Source: Berkiella sp963803015
GTDB lineage: Bacteria > Pseudomonadota > Gammaproteobacteria > Berkiellales > Berkiellaceae
Reading direction: 5' to 3'
Length of the DNA stretch: 64,000 bases
NCBI GenBank assembly: GCA_963803015.1
Contig: CAWDKV010000004.1
Span: 868,001 to 932,000, forward strand
Shown: positions 42,342-50,387 of the stretch, piece by piece
Numbering within the stretch: position 1 is the first letter of the stretch
Layout: each line of letters opens with the position of its first letter
The notes under the pieces: model-generated
Seen by the model: only the letters and a program-made list of their open reading frames with translations
Database searches by the model: none
Told to the model about the DNA's origin: nothing
Program-made: the position numbers and the translations under genes

Positions 42342-44384
42342 TCATGGCGCACGCGGTGGCCCAATCAATGGCACACGAACTGGTTTAGCCATTCCATAAA
42401 AGACCGTGAGGCCATTGCCGCCACAACGCGTCGACTGTGCTTCAGATGCTTTGCCGAAGCAGCTTGCTGGATCTTGCCAATTATTAGCTACCCAGACATT
42501 TCCAGCTGGATCAATTGCAATATCTGTCAGCATTTGCATACCTCCACCAACATATCCCTTAGCCGGTGATATTGGATCTCCAGTGTTCAAGCCAGGTGGA
42601 CAAGTCTCTGTCCTGGCACCACACAAATGCGTAATGGATTGGCCGCCGAAGTTGGAAATCCACACCTGATCATTACCGTCAATAGCGACAGCCCATGGTC
42701 CCCAAGTACTGCCGCCGCCGTTAAAGGGGGAACCTGGCGCTTGACTACCATCAGGCCGCAGCATGGTGACATTCCCCATGTCTTTGTGTTTCGTCAAGTA
42801 ATACACCGCAGGTTCGTCTTCCGATTTGCCTCTCCATTTTTGTACCAAAATTTGGAGTTTCGTTATCAGACTCAATCCATCGCCAGCCGTATTGGTGATC
42901 CATGCATTGCCCTGGCTGTCGATTGCGATTCCTTTGCCACTGTGGCCGGCCTTGAATACTTCAATCTTGCTGGGATCGCTAGCCAAAAAGCGCGTGACTG
43001 TGTCACTTATAGCGTTGGTGATCCAGATCCTTTCTTGCTGATCAATCGCGAGATGAAATGGTCCGTTAAGTTTGCAAGGATTATCTTTTGGATTACCGTT
43101 GGTTGATTGACAGAAAAACTTAACTTTGCTCGGATCTCCTTGAGGCATGTAAATCACTTGATTGTTGCTAAAATCAAGTGCCCAGACATCACCACTAGGA
43201 GTGACAATAATGCCTTGCATTAAGCCAAGTTTGCCATTGAAATTATAACCTTCGGGCGGTGACAGTGGCTGACCATTCTTATCAAACAGAGAAATTGTTT
43301 TGCCATTTGTACTCGTAATCCATACTTTATCATCACTCGTAATGGCCGTACCAAATCCTGGACCTTCCAACCCTCCGCCATGAAATCCCGTCGTCATCGG
43401 TGAAAGAGGCTGGCCATTAGGCGCAAACTGAGACATGTTGCCATCCCACAGTGCATCTAATCCTTGCGACCCAACAATGAAGTTGTCTCCAGTCCAAGCA
43501 TTACCTTTGCTATCGAACATGATTTTACCAGGCGCATTTACTCCTCCGCCGGTAAATTTGAGACCTAAGAGCCAGCTGCTTGGCGCTACACTAAGATAAG
43601 GTAAATAGGGTGTGTTGCGCAGTGTTTTGCCTTTTGGAACGGGATAAAAATCATTTAGTAAGGCAAAGAGTTTATCCGTGTTGTGTGATGGATTGTGCGC
43701 AATCGCTTCTGCCACTAAGAGTGTATCTGTAGGAACTTTGCCTCTTGGGGTGGTTGCGGCAGCGAAAAGTTTACTACATGAGTCTGATTTTACCTGCGTT
43801 GTGCAGCCCGCCAATAAGGTTGCCAGTGTGGCAAAGTTAGCCATTGTTGGTGTTTGAGTGCTATTTTGACCGTCTTGAATGACGGATCCATAACCGCCAG
43901 TTTCAATATTGACAAGATTGGGCACATTGCCAGCAGCAATGCGCAAGCCAAGCACGTTGCCACTCATGGCAGGACCTTCCAGGAATTGAGCAGCAGTCCA
44001 TACTGAGGCAACAGTAGTTAGCTCATTGATCATGACTTTAGCAGGAGGTGTTGCGTTCAGCGTAGTCATCAGAGCGATAGCTTTGTTGTCTTCGGCTGCG
44101 CCACTGATTTTAGGCTGTCCGCCTTGTGCTATCAGATAGAATATCTCTTTATCTGTCATATTGGGTATATCAGTAAAGCTGAACAGGCCATTATTATCTG
44201 ATTTAGCTTGCGCTATTTGTCGTGGCGTGTTTTGGCTTGCTGCCCACAAAGTGATGGTAGAGTTGACGACAGGACTGCCTCCTGCTTGAACAGTGCCTGT
44301 GACTTGTTGAGCGATACTCAGCGATGTACCAAAGATAAAAAACAGTAAAAAAGGTGTTAAAATGAAACGAAATAAATTACGCAT
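42342..44384 (-). CDS. Exported NHL/Vgb-like beta-propeller protein with N-terminal regulatory-like domain
   Basis: A 680-residue secreted protein. After a signal peptide (LFFIFGTSLSIA), residues 28-95 form a carboxypeptidase-regulatory-like beta sandwich (GSPVVNSTITLWAAS, then DNNGLFSFTDIPNM). From about 265 on, repeated propeller blades read like A-I-D-x-x-G-N-x-W-I-T-N (GIAIDSQGNAWITNT, VAIDGNDQVWISNF, IAIDPAGNVWVANNW). Such proteins bind ligands or act as lyases; none of the Vgb catalytic residues can be assigned. The gene is visibly richer in G+C than its neighbours (about half), which suggests horizontal gain. Confidence 0.85.
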   Translation of the reverse strand: MRNLFRFILTPFLLFFIFGTSLSIAQQVTGTVQAGGSPVVNSTITLWAASQNTPRQIAQAKSDNNGLFSFTDIPNMTDKEIFYLIAQGGQPKISGAAEDNKAIALMTTLNATPPAKVMINELTTVASVWTAAQFLEGPAMSGNVLGLRIAAGNVPNLVNIETGGYGSVIQDGQNSTQTPTMANFATLATLLAGCTTQVKSDSCSKLFAAATTPRGKVPTDTLLVAEAIAHNPSHNTDKLFALLNDFYPVPKGKTLRNTPYLPYLSVAPSSWLLGLKFTGGGVNAPGKIMFDSKGNAWTGDNFIVGSQGLDALWDGNMSQFAPNGQPLSPMTTGFHGGGLEGPGFGTAITSDDKVWITSTNGKTISLFDKNGQPLSPPEGYNFNGKLGLMQGIIVTPSGDVWALDFSNNQVIYMPQGDPSKVKFFCQSTNGNPKDNPCKLNGPFHLAIDQQERIWITNAISDTVTRFLASDPSKIEVFKAGHSGKGIAIDSQGNAWITNTAGDGLSLITKLQILVQKWRGKSEDEPAVYYLTKHKDMGNVTMLRPDGSQAPGSPFNGGGSTWGPWAVAIDGNDQVWISNFGGQSITHLCGARTETCPPGLNTGDPISPAKGYVGGGMQMLTDIAIDPAGNVWVANNWQDPASCFGKASEAQSTRCGGNGLTVFYGMAKPVRVPLIGPPRAP

Positions 44385-44514
44385 AACATATTTTACCTCT
44401 CAGGCATTAAAACCCTCTAAAATAACATAATATTTGTGTCAGATTCCCCTGGCTATTTTAATTAGCCTTAACTTAATATGAAAAAGCTAAAATAAACTCT
44501 TCCTACTTGCTATC

Positions 44515-44703
44515 CTAAGCAGATTTTTCCTTAGGAACTTTGGCGCCTTTCTTTCTTGCTTTAGATAAAGCAATGGCAATGGCTTGTTTACGACTTTTCA
44601 CTGGTTTTTTTTGAACACCACTGCCTGCTGTACCTTTTTTATATCGGTGCATTTCTTTTTTAACTTCATCTTGCGCAGATTTTCCATATTTTTTAGCCAC
44701 CAT
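44515..44703 (-). CDS. DUF6496-like small basic protein
   Basis: A 62-residue, highly basic protein. KKYGKSAQDEVKKEMHRYKKGT and VKSRKQAIAIALSKARKKGAKVPK follow the pattern of the DUF6496 family (KKYGxKAxxxVxxxM, then SRKQAIAIAxSEARKKG). Function is unknown; nucleic-acid binding is plausible from charge. GGAGG is placed just before the ATG. Confidence 0.78.
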   Translation of the reverse strand: MVAKKYGKSAQDEVKKEMHRYKKGTAGSGVQKKPVKSRKQAIAIALSKARKKGAKVPKEKSA

Positions 44704-44745
44704 ACAGCCTCCTAAACATTTAATAAATGCACGATATAAATGTTT

Positions 44746-45198
44746 CTATTCATTGTTCATATTATCTAAATTGTTTTGCCGTTGACTCTTTACAGTAGAA
44801 GAGGACGGATCAGTTGATTGATTGAGATTCGGTGGATTATTTAATTTTTTATTTGCGTTATTGGTATTTACATCAATATTGGGCTCTACACCAGGATTAG
44901 TTCCTGTAGTGGTACTCGAAGGGCTCGTCGTTGAATTTAGAGTAGCATTTGAATCTACGCCTGTTGCACCAGCACCTGTATTTATATCACCTGTAGTACC
45001 CACTCCTGTTGCATTTGTTCCTGTGCCGACTCCTGTTGAACTTGTTGAACTGCTACCTGCTGCTCCCGTTCCTGCTCCCGCACTACCACCAGCAGCGCCC
45101 CCTGCACCACCACCACTACCGCCACCACTCCCTGCAGCAAATGCCAAACTTGAAACAACACAAAAAACAAGAGAGCTTAGTATTTTTAAAGTTTTCAT
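44746..45198 (-). CDS. Secreted low-complexity Gly/Ser/Thr/Asn protein
   Basis: A 150-residue protein with a signal peptide ending A-F-A (about 21 residues), then GSGGGSGGGAGG and Thr/Gly/Ser/Asn repeats with no folded domain. GGAGA precedes the ATG. It may be an extracellular linker or matrix protein. No family is recognised. Confidence 0.6.
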   Translation of the reverse strand: MKTLKILSSLVFCVVSSLAFAAGSGGGSGGGAGGAAGGSAGAGTGAAGSSSTSSTGVGTGTNATGVGTTGDINTGAGATGVDSNATLNSTTSPSSTTTGTNPGVEPNIDVNTNNANKKLNNPPNLNQSTDPSSSTVKSQRQNNLDNMNNE

Positions 45199-45389
45199 TG
45201 TATTTCTCCAATATTAAAAAAGTATTCAGAAAAAAGTTCCATTTATTTAGGGATTTTTATCTTAATTCTGTATCTGCACTTAATATAGATATTTTTGTAA
45301 CATACCTTAACGTAGAATAATTAAAAAAAGAGATCAAGTCTTTTAAATCACCACCATTCATTTTCAATTTTTCTAAACTTTCAGAAATT

Positions 45390-47540
45390 TTAACTTCCTC
45401 CCCCTCGTTTTGTGCTAGGAGATTTTGAAGGGGTGCTTGAAATCACTTCTGTTGCAGGAGGCGTTTTTGCACTGAGATCTGATAATCTCCTTTCAAGTTC
45501 CATCTTGAAAGCAGGAGAAAAACCCGCAGAAAAATTCTTATTTGCTGTCGAGTGAGGGGATGGTGATCTACCATTTTTTTGCAGTTGCGATGGTGGCGTT
45601 GAAGGAACAAGTGGAGAAAGTTTCCCATTCCCATTTCTACTTAATATGACAGGCGCAGGAAGGCTATCCAGGTTGAAAGCTGGATTGTCATTGCCACTTG
45701 AGGTTGAGGAGGCAGTGGAAATGACTGAAGAAGTGGGAGAAGCCGCTGAATGAGGCGAAGGCGTCGAATGAGGCGAAGGCGTCGAATGAGGCGAAGGTGT
45801 CGAATGAGGCGAAGGTGTCGAAGTAGGTGAAGGCACCGCCGGAGGTGAAGGCGGCAAATGAGGCGAAGGCGTCAAAGGAGGAGAGGGACGCAAGGGAGGT
45901 GAAGAAGCAAAAGAAGTTGAAGGACTGCGCGAAAGAGCGCTATCGCTCAGCGTTGTCGAAGCCACTCGCGCAATTTCTTCTGAATCACGAGAAAAAACAG
46001 AAGCTGAAGCACTTCTTGGTACTGAATGCAAAATGGATGATTTGAACCAACTCGTTACCCTCTCCGTCACTTTATTTGCTTCTTTATTTTCCTCTTTTGC
46101 TTGTTTCTCTTTCATTTTATTTTCAAATTGAATTTGTTTTTGATAAGCCTGCGTTCTTAAAGTCTCCAACTTTGCAGAAAAATTCTCTTGTGCTGGATCT
46201 AATCTTTGAATTTCCTTTTGCAGGCCCTCCATCACCTTAATATGGGTTTTTGTTTTTGAATCTTTTGCTTCAAAGCCGTTGACATACTTATTCAATCGCT
46301 TTACTAGTATATTTTGCTGATAAACAGATTGCTTGTGCTGGCACTCAATTAATCTCATTTCTAAATTTCTCAACTCAGGATTAAGCGACCACAAACTACC
46401 TTTATTCTCTTTGGTTTTACGCATATGTTCGCGCAGAGATAAAGATTCTTGATGGCTATCCATGCCGCCTGTCTTTTTGAGAAATTCATGATAATCATTA
46501 ATTATTCTAATTTCTTCAGCGGCCAATTCTGGGCTGATTCGTTGATTGGGATCCTCATGAGAAAGCTTGAAAACAATCTGGTGTAAACCTCTTTCAATAA
46601 TATTGTGACCTTGAACCACACTAGGATTTTCAATCGAAACACCAAGAAGCACACCAAGTGTCTTGCCAAGGGAATAAGCCATCGTATTTTCTGAATGACA
46701 CCCTTTTACAACAAGATATCCCCCTTTGGAAACTTCAGGTGCACCAAAGCCTGGGGTATCGGGTATTTTATTTCTAGGAATAAATTCCCCATTTTCATTT
46801 AATGGATAAACTTCACCAAAATCTATCAACTTTACTTCAATATCCGTAAATGATCTAATATGACACATCACATTCTTTGGATTAAAGTCACACTGAACAA
46901 GCCTTTTTTTGACTAACCCATCTGTTTTCGTAGTGATTTGAGTCATAATATTAAGCATTTGCTCTAATCGTAATTTTTGATCTCGCGGTTTTCTCTTATC
47001 TTCCTCAATCAGATTTTCTAATTTTTTACCCGTTGCTAATTCCATCACCGTCATTGTGGTAACAGAATTGGGATCTAATGCCGTTGCAACGCGCTCAATT
47101 GTTGCACTTCCTTTAGAAAGATTCATCAAACTTAGCATGTGTTGTTCACGGGCTATTTCTTGTCGTACGGATTCTTCATGCCGGGCGGTTGTTTGAAATT
47201 TTGCCGCAGACCAACTATCATCTTCTAAGTTTTGAGCTGCCACAACAATAGCAGAAGCGCCGCCTCCTAAGGGTGTAGGGGTCGTCGAGTGTGGTTCATT
47301 CTGAAATGCTATTTTGGAGGTTTCAGCAGGGGTATAATGTAGTTGTTTTGGTGTAGCGTAGAGAACAAATATTTTGCGCTCTTTTGTCTGAATCACAGGA
47401 TAGGGAAGTTCGTCGATACCTGCATATAGTACAGCTTGCGGATGTTGACGAAAAAATTCTTGCACCTTTCTTTTTTGCTCTTCACTTAATAATTTTCCTT
47501 CTTTTAATCGACTCTCATCCACTACTGCTGGAGCGGGCAT
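45390..47540 (-). CDS. Eukaryotic-type kinase with Ser/Pro-repeat tail, effector candidate
   Basis: A 716-residue protein. Its kinase-like domain (about 85-350) has the glycine loop LGGGASAIVV, the ATP lysine in SAAKFQ (Lys114), the catalytic loop QCDFNPKNV (Asp218, Asn223; the HRD histidine is replaced by Cys) and DFG in LIDFGEV (Asp240). A coiled coil spans about 385-500. The tail (510-716) is Ser/Pro/Thr-rich with tandem TPSPHS repeats and ends basic. All key catalytic residues remain, so it is likely active. No signal peptide is present. Translocation into host cells is inferred from the domain content. Confidence 0.82.
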   Translation of the reverse strand: MPAPAVVDESRLKEGKLLSEEQKRKVQEFFRQHPQAVLYAGIDELPYPVIQTKERKIFVLYATPKQLHYTPAETSKIAFQNEPHSTTPTPLGGGASAIVVAAQNLEDDSWSAAKFQTTARHEESVRQEIAREQHMLSLMNLSKGSATIERVATALDPNSVTTMTVMELATGKKLENLIEEDKRKPRDQKLRLEQMLNIMTQITTKTDGLVKKRLVQCDFNPKNVMCHIRSFTDIEVKLIDFGEVYPLNENGEFIPRNKIPDTPGFGAPEVSKGGYLVVKGCHSENTMAYSLGKTLGVLLGVSIENPSVVQGHNIIERGLHQIVFKLSHEDPNQRISPELAAEEIRIINDYHEFLKKTGGMDSHQESLSLREHMRKTKENKGSLWSLNPELRNLEMRLIECQHKQSVYQQNILVKRLNKYVNGFEAKDSKTKTHIKVMEGLQKEIQRLDPAQENFSAKLETLRTQAYQKQIQFENKMKEKQAKEENKEANKVTERVTSWFKSSILHSVPRSASASVFSRDSEEIARVASTTLSDSALSRSPSTSFASSPPLRPSPPLTPSPHLPPSPPAVPSPTSTPSPHSTPSPHSTPSPHSTPSPHSAASPTSSVISTASSTSSGNDNPAFNLDSLPAPVILSRNGNGKLSPLVPSTPPSQLQKNGRSPSPHSTANKNFSAGFSPAFKMELERRLSDLSAKTPPATEVISSTPSKSPSTKRGGGS
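45751..45822. repeat. Four 18-bp tandem repeats in the kinase tail
   Basis: Four contiguous 18-base units (45751, 45769, 45787, 45805), identical except for one C/T, encode SPHSTP-type hexapeptides. Degenerate units flank them. Multiples of three keep the frame, so copy number may vary between strains. Confidence 0.92.
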
Positions 47541-47854
47541 AGTTTACCTCTTGAAATTTTAAAGCTTGGTGTTTAGGCAAATATACTGTCAATTAAGTTC
47601 CCGCTTTAAAATATATGAGTAATGACAAGGTGGGGCATGCTTGTTTAGACAAGAGAATAAGGAGCACCGTCAATTCGTACAGTTATCCTCTAACATTATC
47701 TGCGGCATTTATTCCACGCTTTTGCGATTTAGATAGTGCAGGATAATTCAAATAAGACGGCCTCTGACCTCTCTCTCCTGGCACTTAACAAGAAATAATA
47801 ATGTCGCATATAATTGCTAATACATGGAAAAATCTTAAGAGAGTAACAATCATC
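47541..47854. other. Intergenic region, nothing recognised
   Basis: This gap between a minus-strand kinase and a plus-strand thioesterase carries both promoters. The thioesterase frame is open back to an ATG at 47801 but the upstream codons do not look like part of the fold. No RNA or dyad is evident. Confidence 0.5.
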
Positions 47855-48262
47855 ATGACTGGACAAGTATTTTCTTACCCTATCATCATTAAAGAAACCT
47901 ACCTTGATACCTTTGGCCATGTAAACAATGCTATCTATCTCACTATTCTTGAAGAAGCCCGCTGGGAATTTATTACCAAAAATGGCTATGGCATAAAAAA
48001 AATTCAAGAAACAGGATTAGGTCCTACTATTCTTGAAATAAAATTAACCTTCTTAAAAGAATTGCGTTTACGCGAAAAAATAATCATTGAAACGCAGATG
48101 ATTTCTTATGAAAGGAAAATAGCGAAGCTTTCACAGAAAATGATACGAGATGGCGAACTTTGCTGCTCAGCAGAAATGGTATTCGGGCTATTTAGTGTCC
48201 ATGAGCGCAAATTAGTATTACCCACAAAAGAATGGCTAAATGCGCTAGGTTTAGAAGAATAA
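47855..48262 (+). CDS. Hotdog-fold (4HBT) acyl-CoA thioesterase
   Basis: About 135 residues from the ATG at 47855. The motif YLDTFGHVNNAIYLTILEEARWEF is that of the YbgC/FcbC thioesterases, with catalytic Asp in D-T-F-G-H-V-N-N. It hydrolyses acyl-CoA or acyl-ACP thioesters; the chain length is unknown. Its 3' end has a decayed second copy at 49611-49744, on the far side of the Fic gene. Confidence 0.88.
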   Translation: MTGQVFSYPIIIKETYLDTFGHVNNAIYLTILEEARWEFITKNGYGIKKIQETGLGPTILEIKLTFLKELRLREKIIIETQMISYERKIAKLSQKMIRDGELCCSAEMVFGLFSVHERKLVLPTKEWLNALGLEE

Positions 48263-48281
48263 TTTACAGGCTGGCTGTCAC

Positions 48282-49436
48282 CTAATTAATGCCATCGCTC
48301 ATAATTTTCAGATAGTGACTATAAACATATACTTTATTACGCAAATTACCGGTTATTTCTGTAACAATATTAAGTTTCAATAAATGTTTTAATGCTATAT
48401 TTACAGTGGGCAAAGTTAAGTCGCAATTTCTTTCAATTTTTTTACTATCAGTTATTGGCGTTTTCTGCAAATATTGATGTATTGTAAGTACAGAAGCAGC
48501 TGCCCTGCCTAAACTTTCAATTTTCTTTCTATCTGAGCTCAACAATTTGAGAACATTTTGTACTGTATCAACAGCTTGATTCGCTGTTTCAATAACGCCT
48601 TTCAAAAAGAATTGAAGCCATTCTTCCCAATCCCCTGTTTCGCGTACATGTTGAAGATGATTGTAATAATCTTTTTTATTTTTCTTAAAATATAAGCTTA
48701 AATAAAGTAATGGTTCTACTAATATACCGTCAACACATAAAATAAAAGTAATCAGCAATCTCCCCAACCGACCATTGCCATCTAAGAAAGGATGTATCGT
48801 TTCAAATTGTAAATGTGCCAACCCTGCTTTTATCAAAGTCGGCATTTTACCTGTCTCATCATGTAAGAATTTTTCAAGATTGCTCAGCAAATCCGGAACA
48901 TTTTCATGAGGTGGAGGAACATATATCGCATTCCCAGGCCGAGTTCCTCCTATCCAATTTTGAGATCTTCGAAACTCGCCTGGCTGCTTCATTGCACCTC
49001 GACCTTTCTGTAAAAGGATTTCATGCATTTCTTTAATTAGTCTTAGTGAAAGAGGAAAATCTTCCTTGATGCGTCGTAATCCATGCTCCATCGCTGCAAC
49101 ATAATTGGAGACCTCTACCACATCACTAATTGGAACACCCACCTCCTCCTCATTCTCATACATGAGAAGATCAGTCAATGTTGATTGGGTTCCTTCAATT
49201 TGAGACGATAAAACTGCTTCTTTTCTGACATACATATAAAGAAACAAGGAGGGATCAGGGACCGTAATACTTATCCCATCTAACCGCCCAATAGCTATAT
49301 TGGCTTGATCTAAAAGCGGGTAAATATCCTCCATTTGAAGAGGGGGCCTAGGAGGCAAGAAATCTGGCACATAAGCATTAACTAACTCACCAGTAGCCGT
49401 ATTTTTGATATATTTGCCGGAATCTTGTCTATACAC
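48282..49436 (-). CDS. Fic-domain protein with C-terminal winged helix
   Basis: A 384-residue Fic protein, GTG start. The N-terminal domain ends with the inhibitory helix S-x-x-x-E-G (Ser77, Glu81, Gly82: SSQIEG), a class II arrangement. The catalytic motif HPFLDGNGRLGR (His215) is complete, so it can transfer AMP (or a related group) to a target, with auto-inhibition by Glu81. Residues about 300-384 form a winged helix (KKIERNCDLTLPTVNIALKHL), suggesting DNA binding. Two related dyads lie directly upstream and may be its operators. Such Fic-wHTH proteins are usually chromosomal regulators or toxins rather than effectors. Confidence 0.9.
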   Translation of the reverse strand: MYRQDSGKYIKNTATGELVNAYVPDFLPPRPPLQMEDIYPLLDQANIAIGRLDGISITVPDPSLFLYMYVRKEAVLSSQIEGTQSTLTDLLMYENEEEVGVPISDVVEVSNYVAAMEHGLRRIKEDFPLSLRLIKEMHEILLQKGRGAMKQPGEFRRSQNWIGGTRPGNAIYVPPPHENVPDLLSNLEKFLHDETGKMPTLIKAGLAHLQFETIHPFLDGNGRLGRLLITFILCVDGILVEPLLYLSLYFKKNKKDYYNHLQHVRETGDWEEWLQFFLKGVIETANQAVDTVQNVLKLLSSDRKKIESLGRAAASVLTIHQYLQKTPITDSKKIERNCDLTLPTVNIALKHLLKLNIVTEITGNLRNKVYVYSHYLKIMSDGIN

Positions 49437-49454
49437 GGTTTTTTACACAGCCCC

Positions 49455-49487
49455 ATAATAAAGGATAAGCTATTTTCTTTTATTAAG
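49455..49487. promoter_or_regulatory. Imperfect dyad upstream of fic
   Basis: This stretch reads ATAATAAAGGATAAG then CTATTTTCTTTTATTAAG, a near copy of the perfect dyad at 49525-49558, 38 bases away. It starts 19 bases upstream of the fic start codon on the coding strand. It is a candidate operator for the Fic winged helix. Confidence 0.6.
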
Positions 49488-49524
49488 ATTCAATTTATAT
49501 TAAAAACTTTAATTAAGCAATAGT

Positions 49525-49558
49525 CTTAATAAAGGATAAGGCTATTTCCTTTATTAAG
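49525..49558. promoter_or_regulatory. Perfect 12-bp dyad upstream of fic
   Basis: CTTAATAAAGGA (49525-49536) and TCCTTTATTAAG (49547-49558) are exact reverse complements with a 10-base spacer. The direct repeat of this dyad at 49455-49487 indicates two binding sites for one regulator in the fic promoter region. Confidence 0.7.
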
Positions 49559-49610
49559 AAAGGGGCTTAATAAAAAACTTTAACTCAATGTAAATCCGTG
49601 TGGGCCGTAA

Positions 49611-49744
49611 GCTTTATACTTGAAGTGCTCGTTGGGAATTTATTACCAAAAGCAGAAATGATAATGGGGCTATTTCGTGTCCATGAGCGCAAGTTGGTAT
49701 TACCCACAAAAGAATGGCTAAATGCGCTAGGTTTAGAAGAATAA
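49611..49744 (+). pseudogene. Decayed second copy of the thioesterase gene
   Basis: Bases 49611-49744 match 47946-48264 of the thioesterase gene, with a 188-base internal deletion that joins ACCAAAA directly to GCAGAAATG. The last ~95 bases, up to the stop and beyond it (AATTTATGGGCTGGCTG against AATTTACAGGCTGGCTG), are nearly identical. The start and catalytic motif are missing, so it is non-functional. The Fic gene lies between the two copies. Confidence 0.85.
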
Positions 49745-49772
49745 TTTATGGGCTGGCTGCAACATCTCACCG

Positions 49773-50204
49773 TTAAATAATTTTTTTCTTTAAATAATAC
49801 CTTTGATGCCCAGCGGGACAATCGTCCAGCACACCGAAAATATCAAAACCGAGTTTTAGATAAAAATCTTTTGCTTGAAAATCAAAAGTATCTAAATGAA
49901 TTAAGGTAACACCATGCTTTTTAGCTTCTTTTATCGCATGGTCCATTAGTTGCGAGCCAAGCCCTTGCCGACGATACGCTTCTGCTACCCATAAAATATT
50001 TATATACAACATCCCCCAGCAATATAGCACTCCTATCATGCCCCCAACAATTTCGTCTTTTTCATTTCTCACAACGAAATTCATGTCGATAAATTTAGGA
50101 GATTGCGTGAAAGGAACAATACTTGCATTGTAATCGTCTAATAAATCTTGAATGGCATTCTTCTCTTGTTCAGTACTCTTTTTAATTGAAAGTAAATTAC
50201 GCAT
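49773..50204 (-). CDS. GNAT-family N-acetyltransferase
   Basis: A 143-residue acetyltransferase with acetyl-CoA loop YRRQGLGSQLMDHA and the FQAKDFYLKLGFDIFG ending. EIVGGMIGVLYCWGMLYINILWV are the central strands. No strong ribosome-binding site is seen. Substrate unknown. Confidence 0.88.
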   Translation of the reverse strand: MRNLLSIKKSTEQEKNAIQDLLDDYNASIVPFTQSPKFIDMNFVVRNEKDEIVGGMIGVLYCWGMLYINILWVAEAYRRQGLGSQLMDHAIKEAKKHGVTLIHLDTFDFQAKDFYLKLGFDIFGVLDDCPAGHQRYYLKKKII

Positions 50205-50387
50205 GATATTTTCTTATCACTCTTAGGTGTTAGGAGAAGGGGTCAAATATATAATCAAGATCGTACCAATAGAAATCACAAGATATAAACAATATAATAC
50301 CGTGAAATCTAGATATTTTAAGAAAATAATAATCTATTTGCAAACCTTTTTCTTGATATCAAGAGATACCATCGAAACAATATTCCA

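Noticed and set aside
45009..45320. Frames opposite the Gly/Ser-rich secreted protein
   Set aside because: Low-complexity shadows of repeated codons; no start signals.
48282..49436. Fic protein as a host-directed effector
   Set aside because: The C-terminal winged helix, the N-terminal inhibitory helix and operator-like dyads point to a chromosomal self-regulated Fic rather than a secreted one, though this cannot be excluded.
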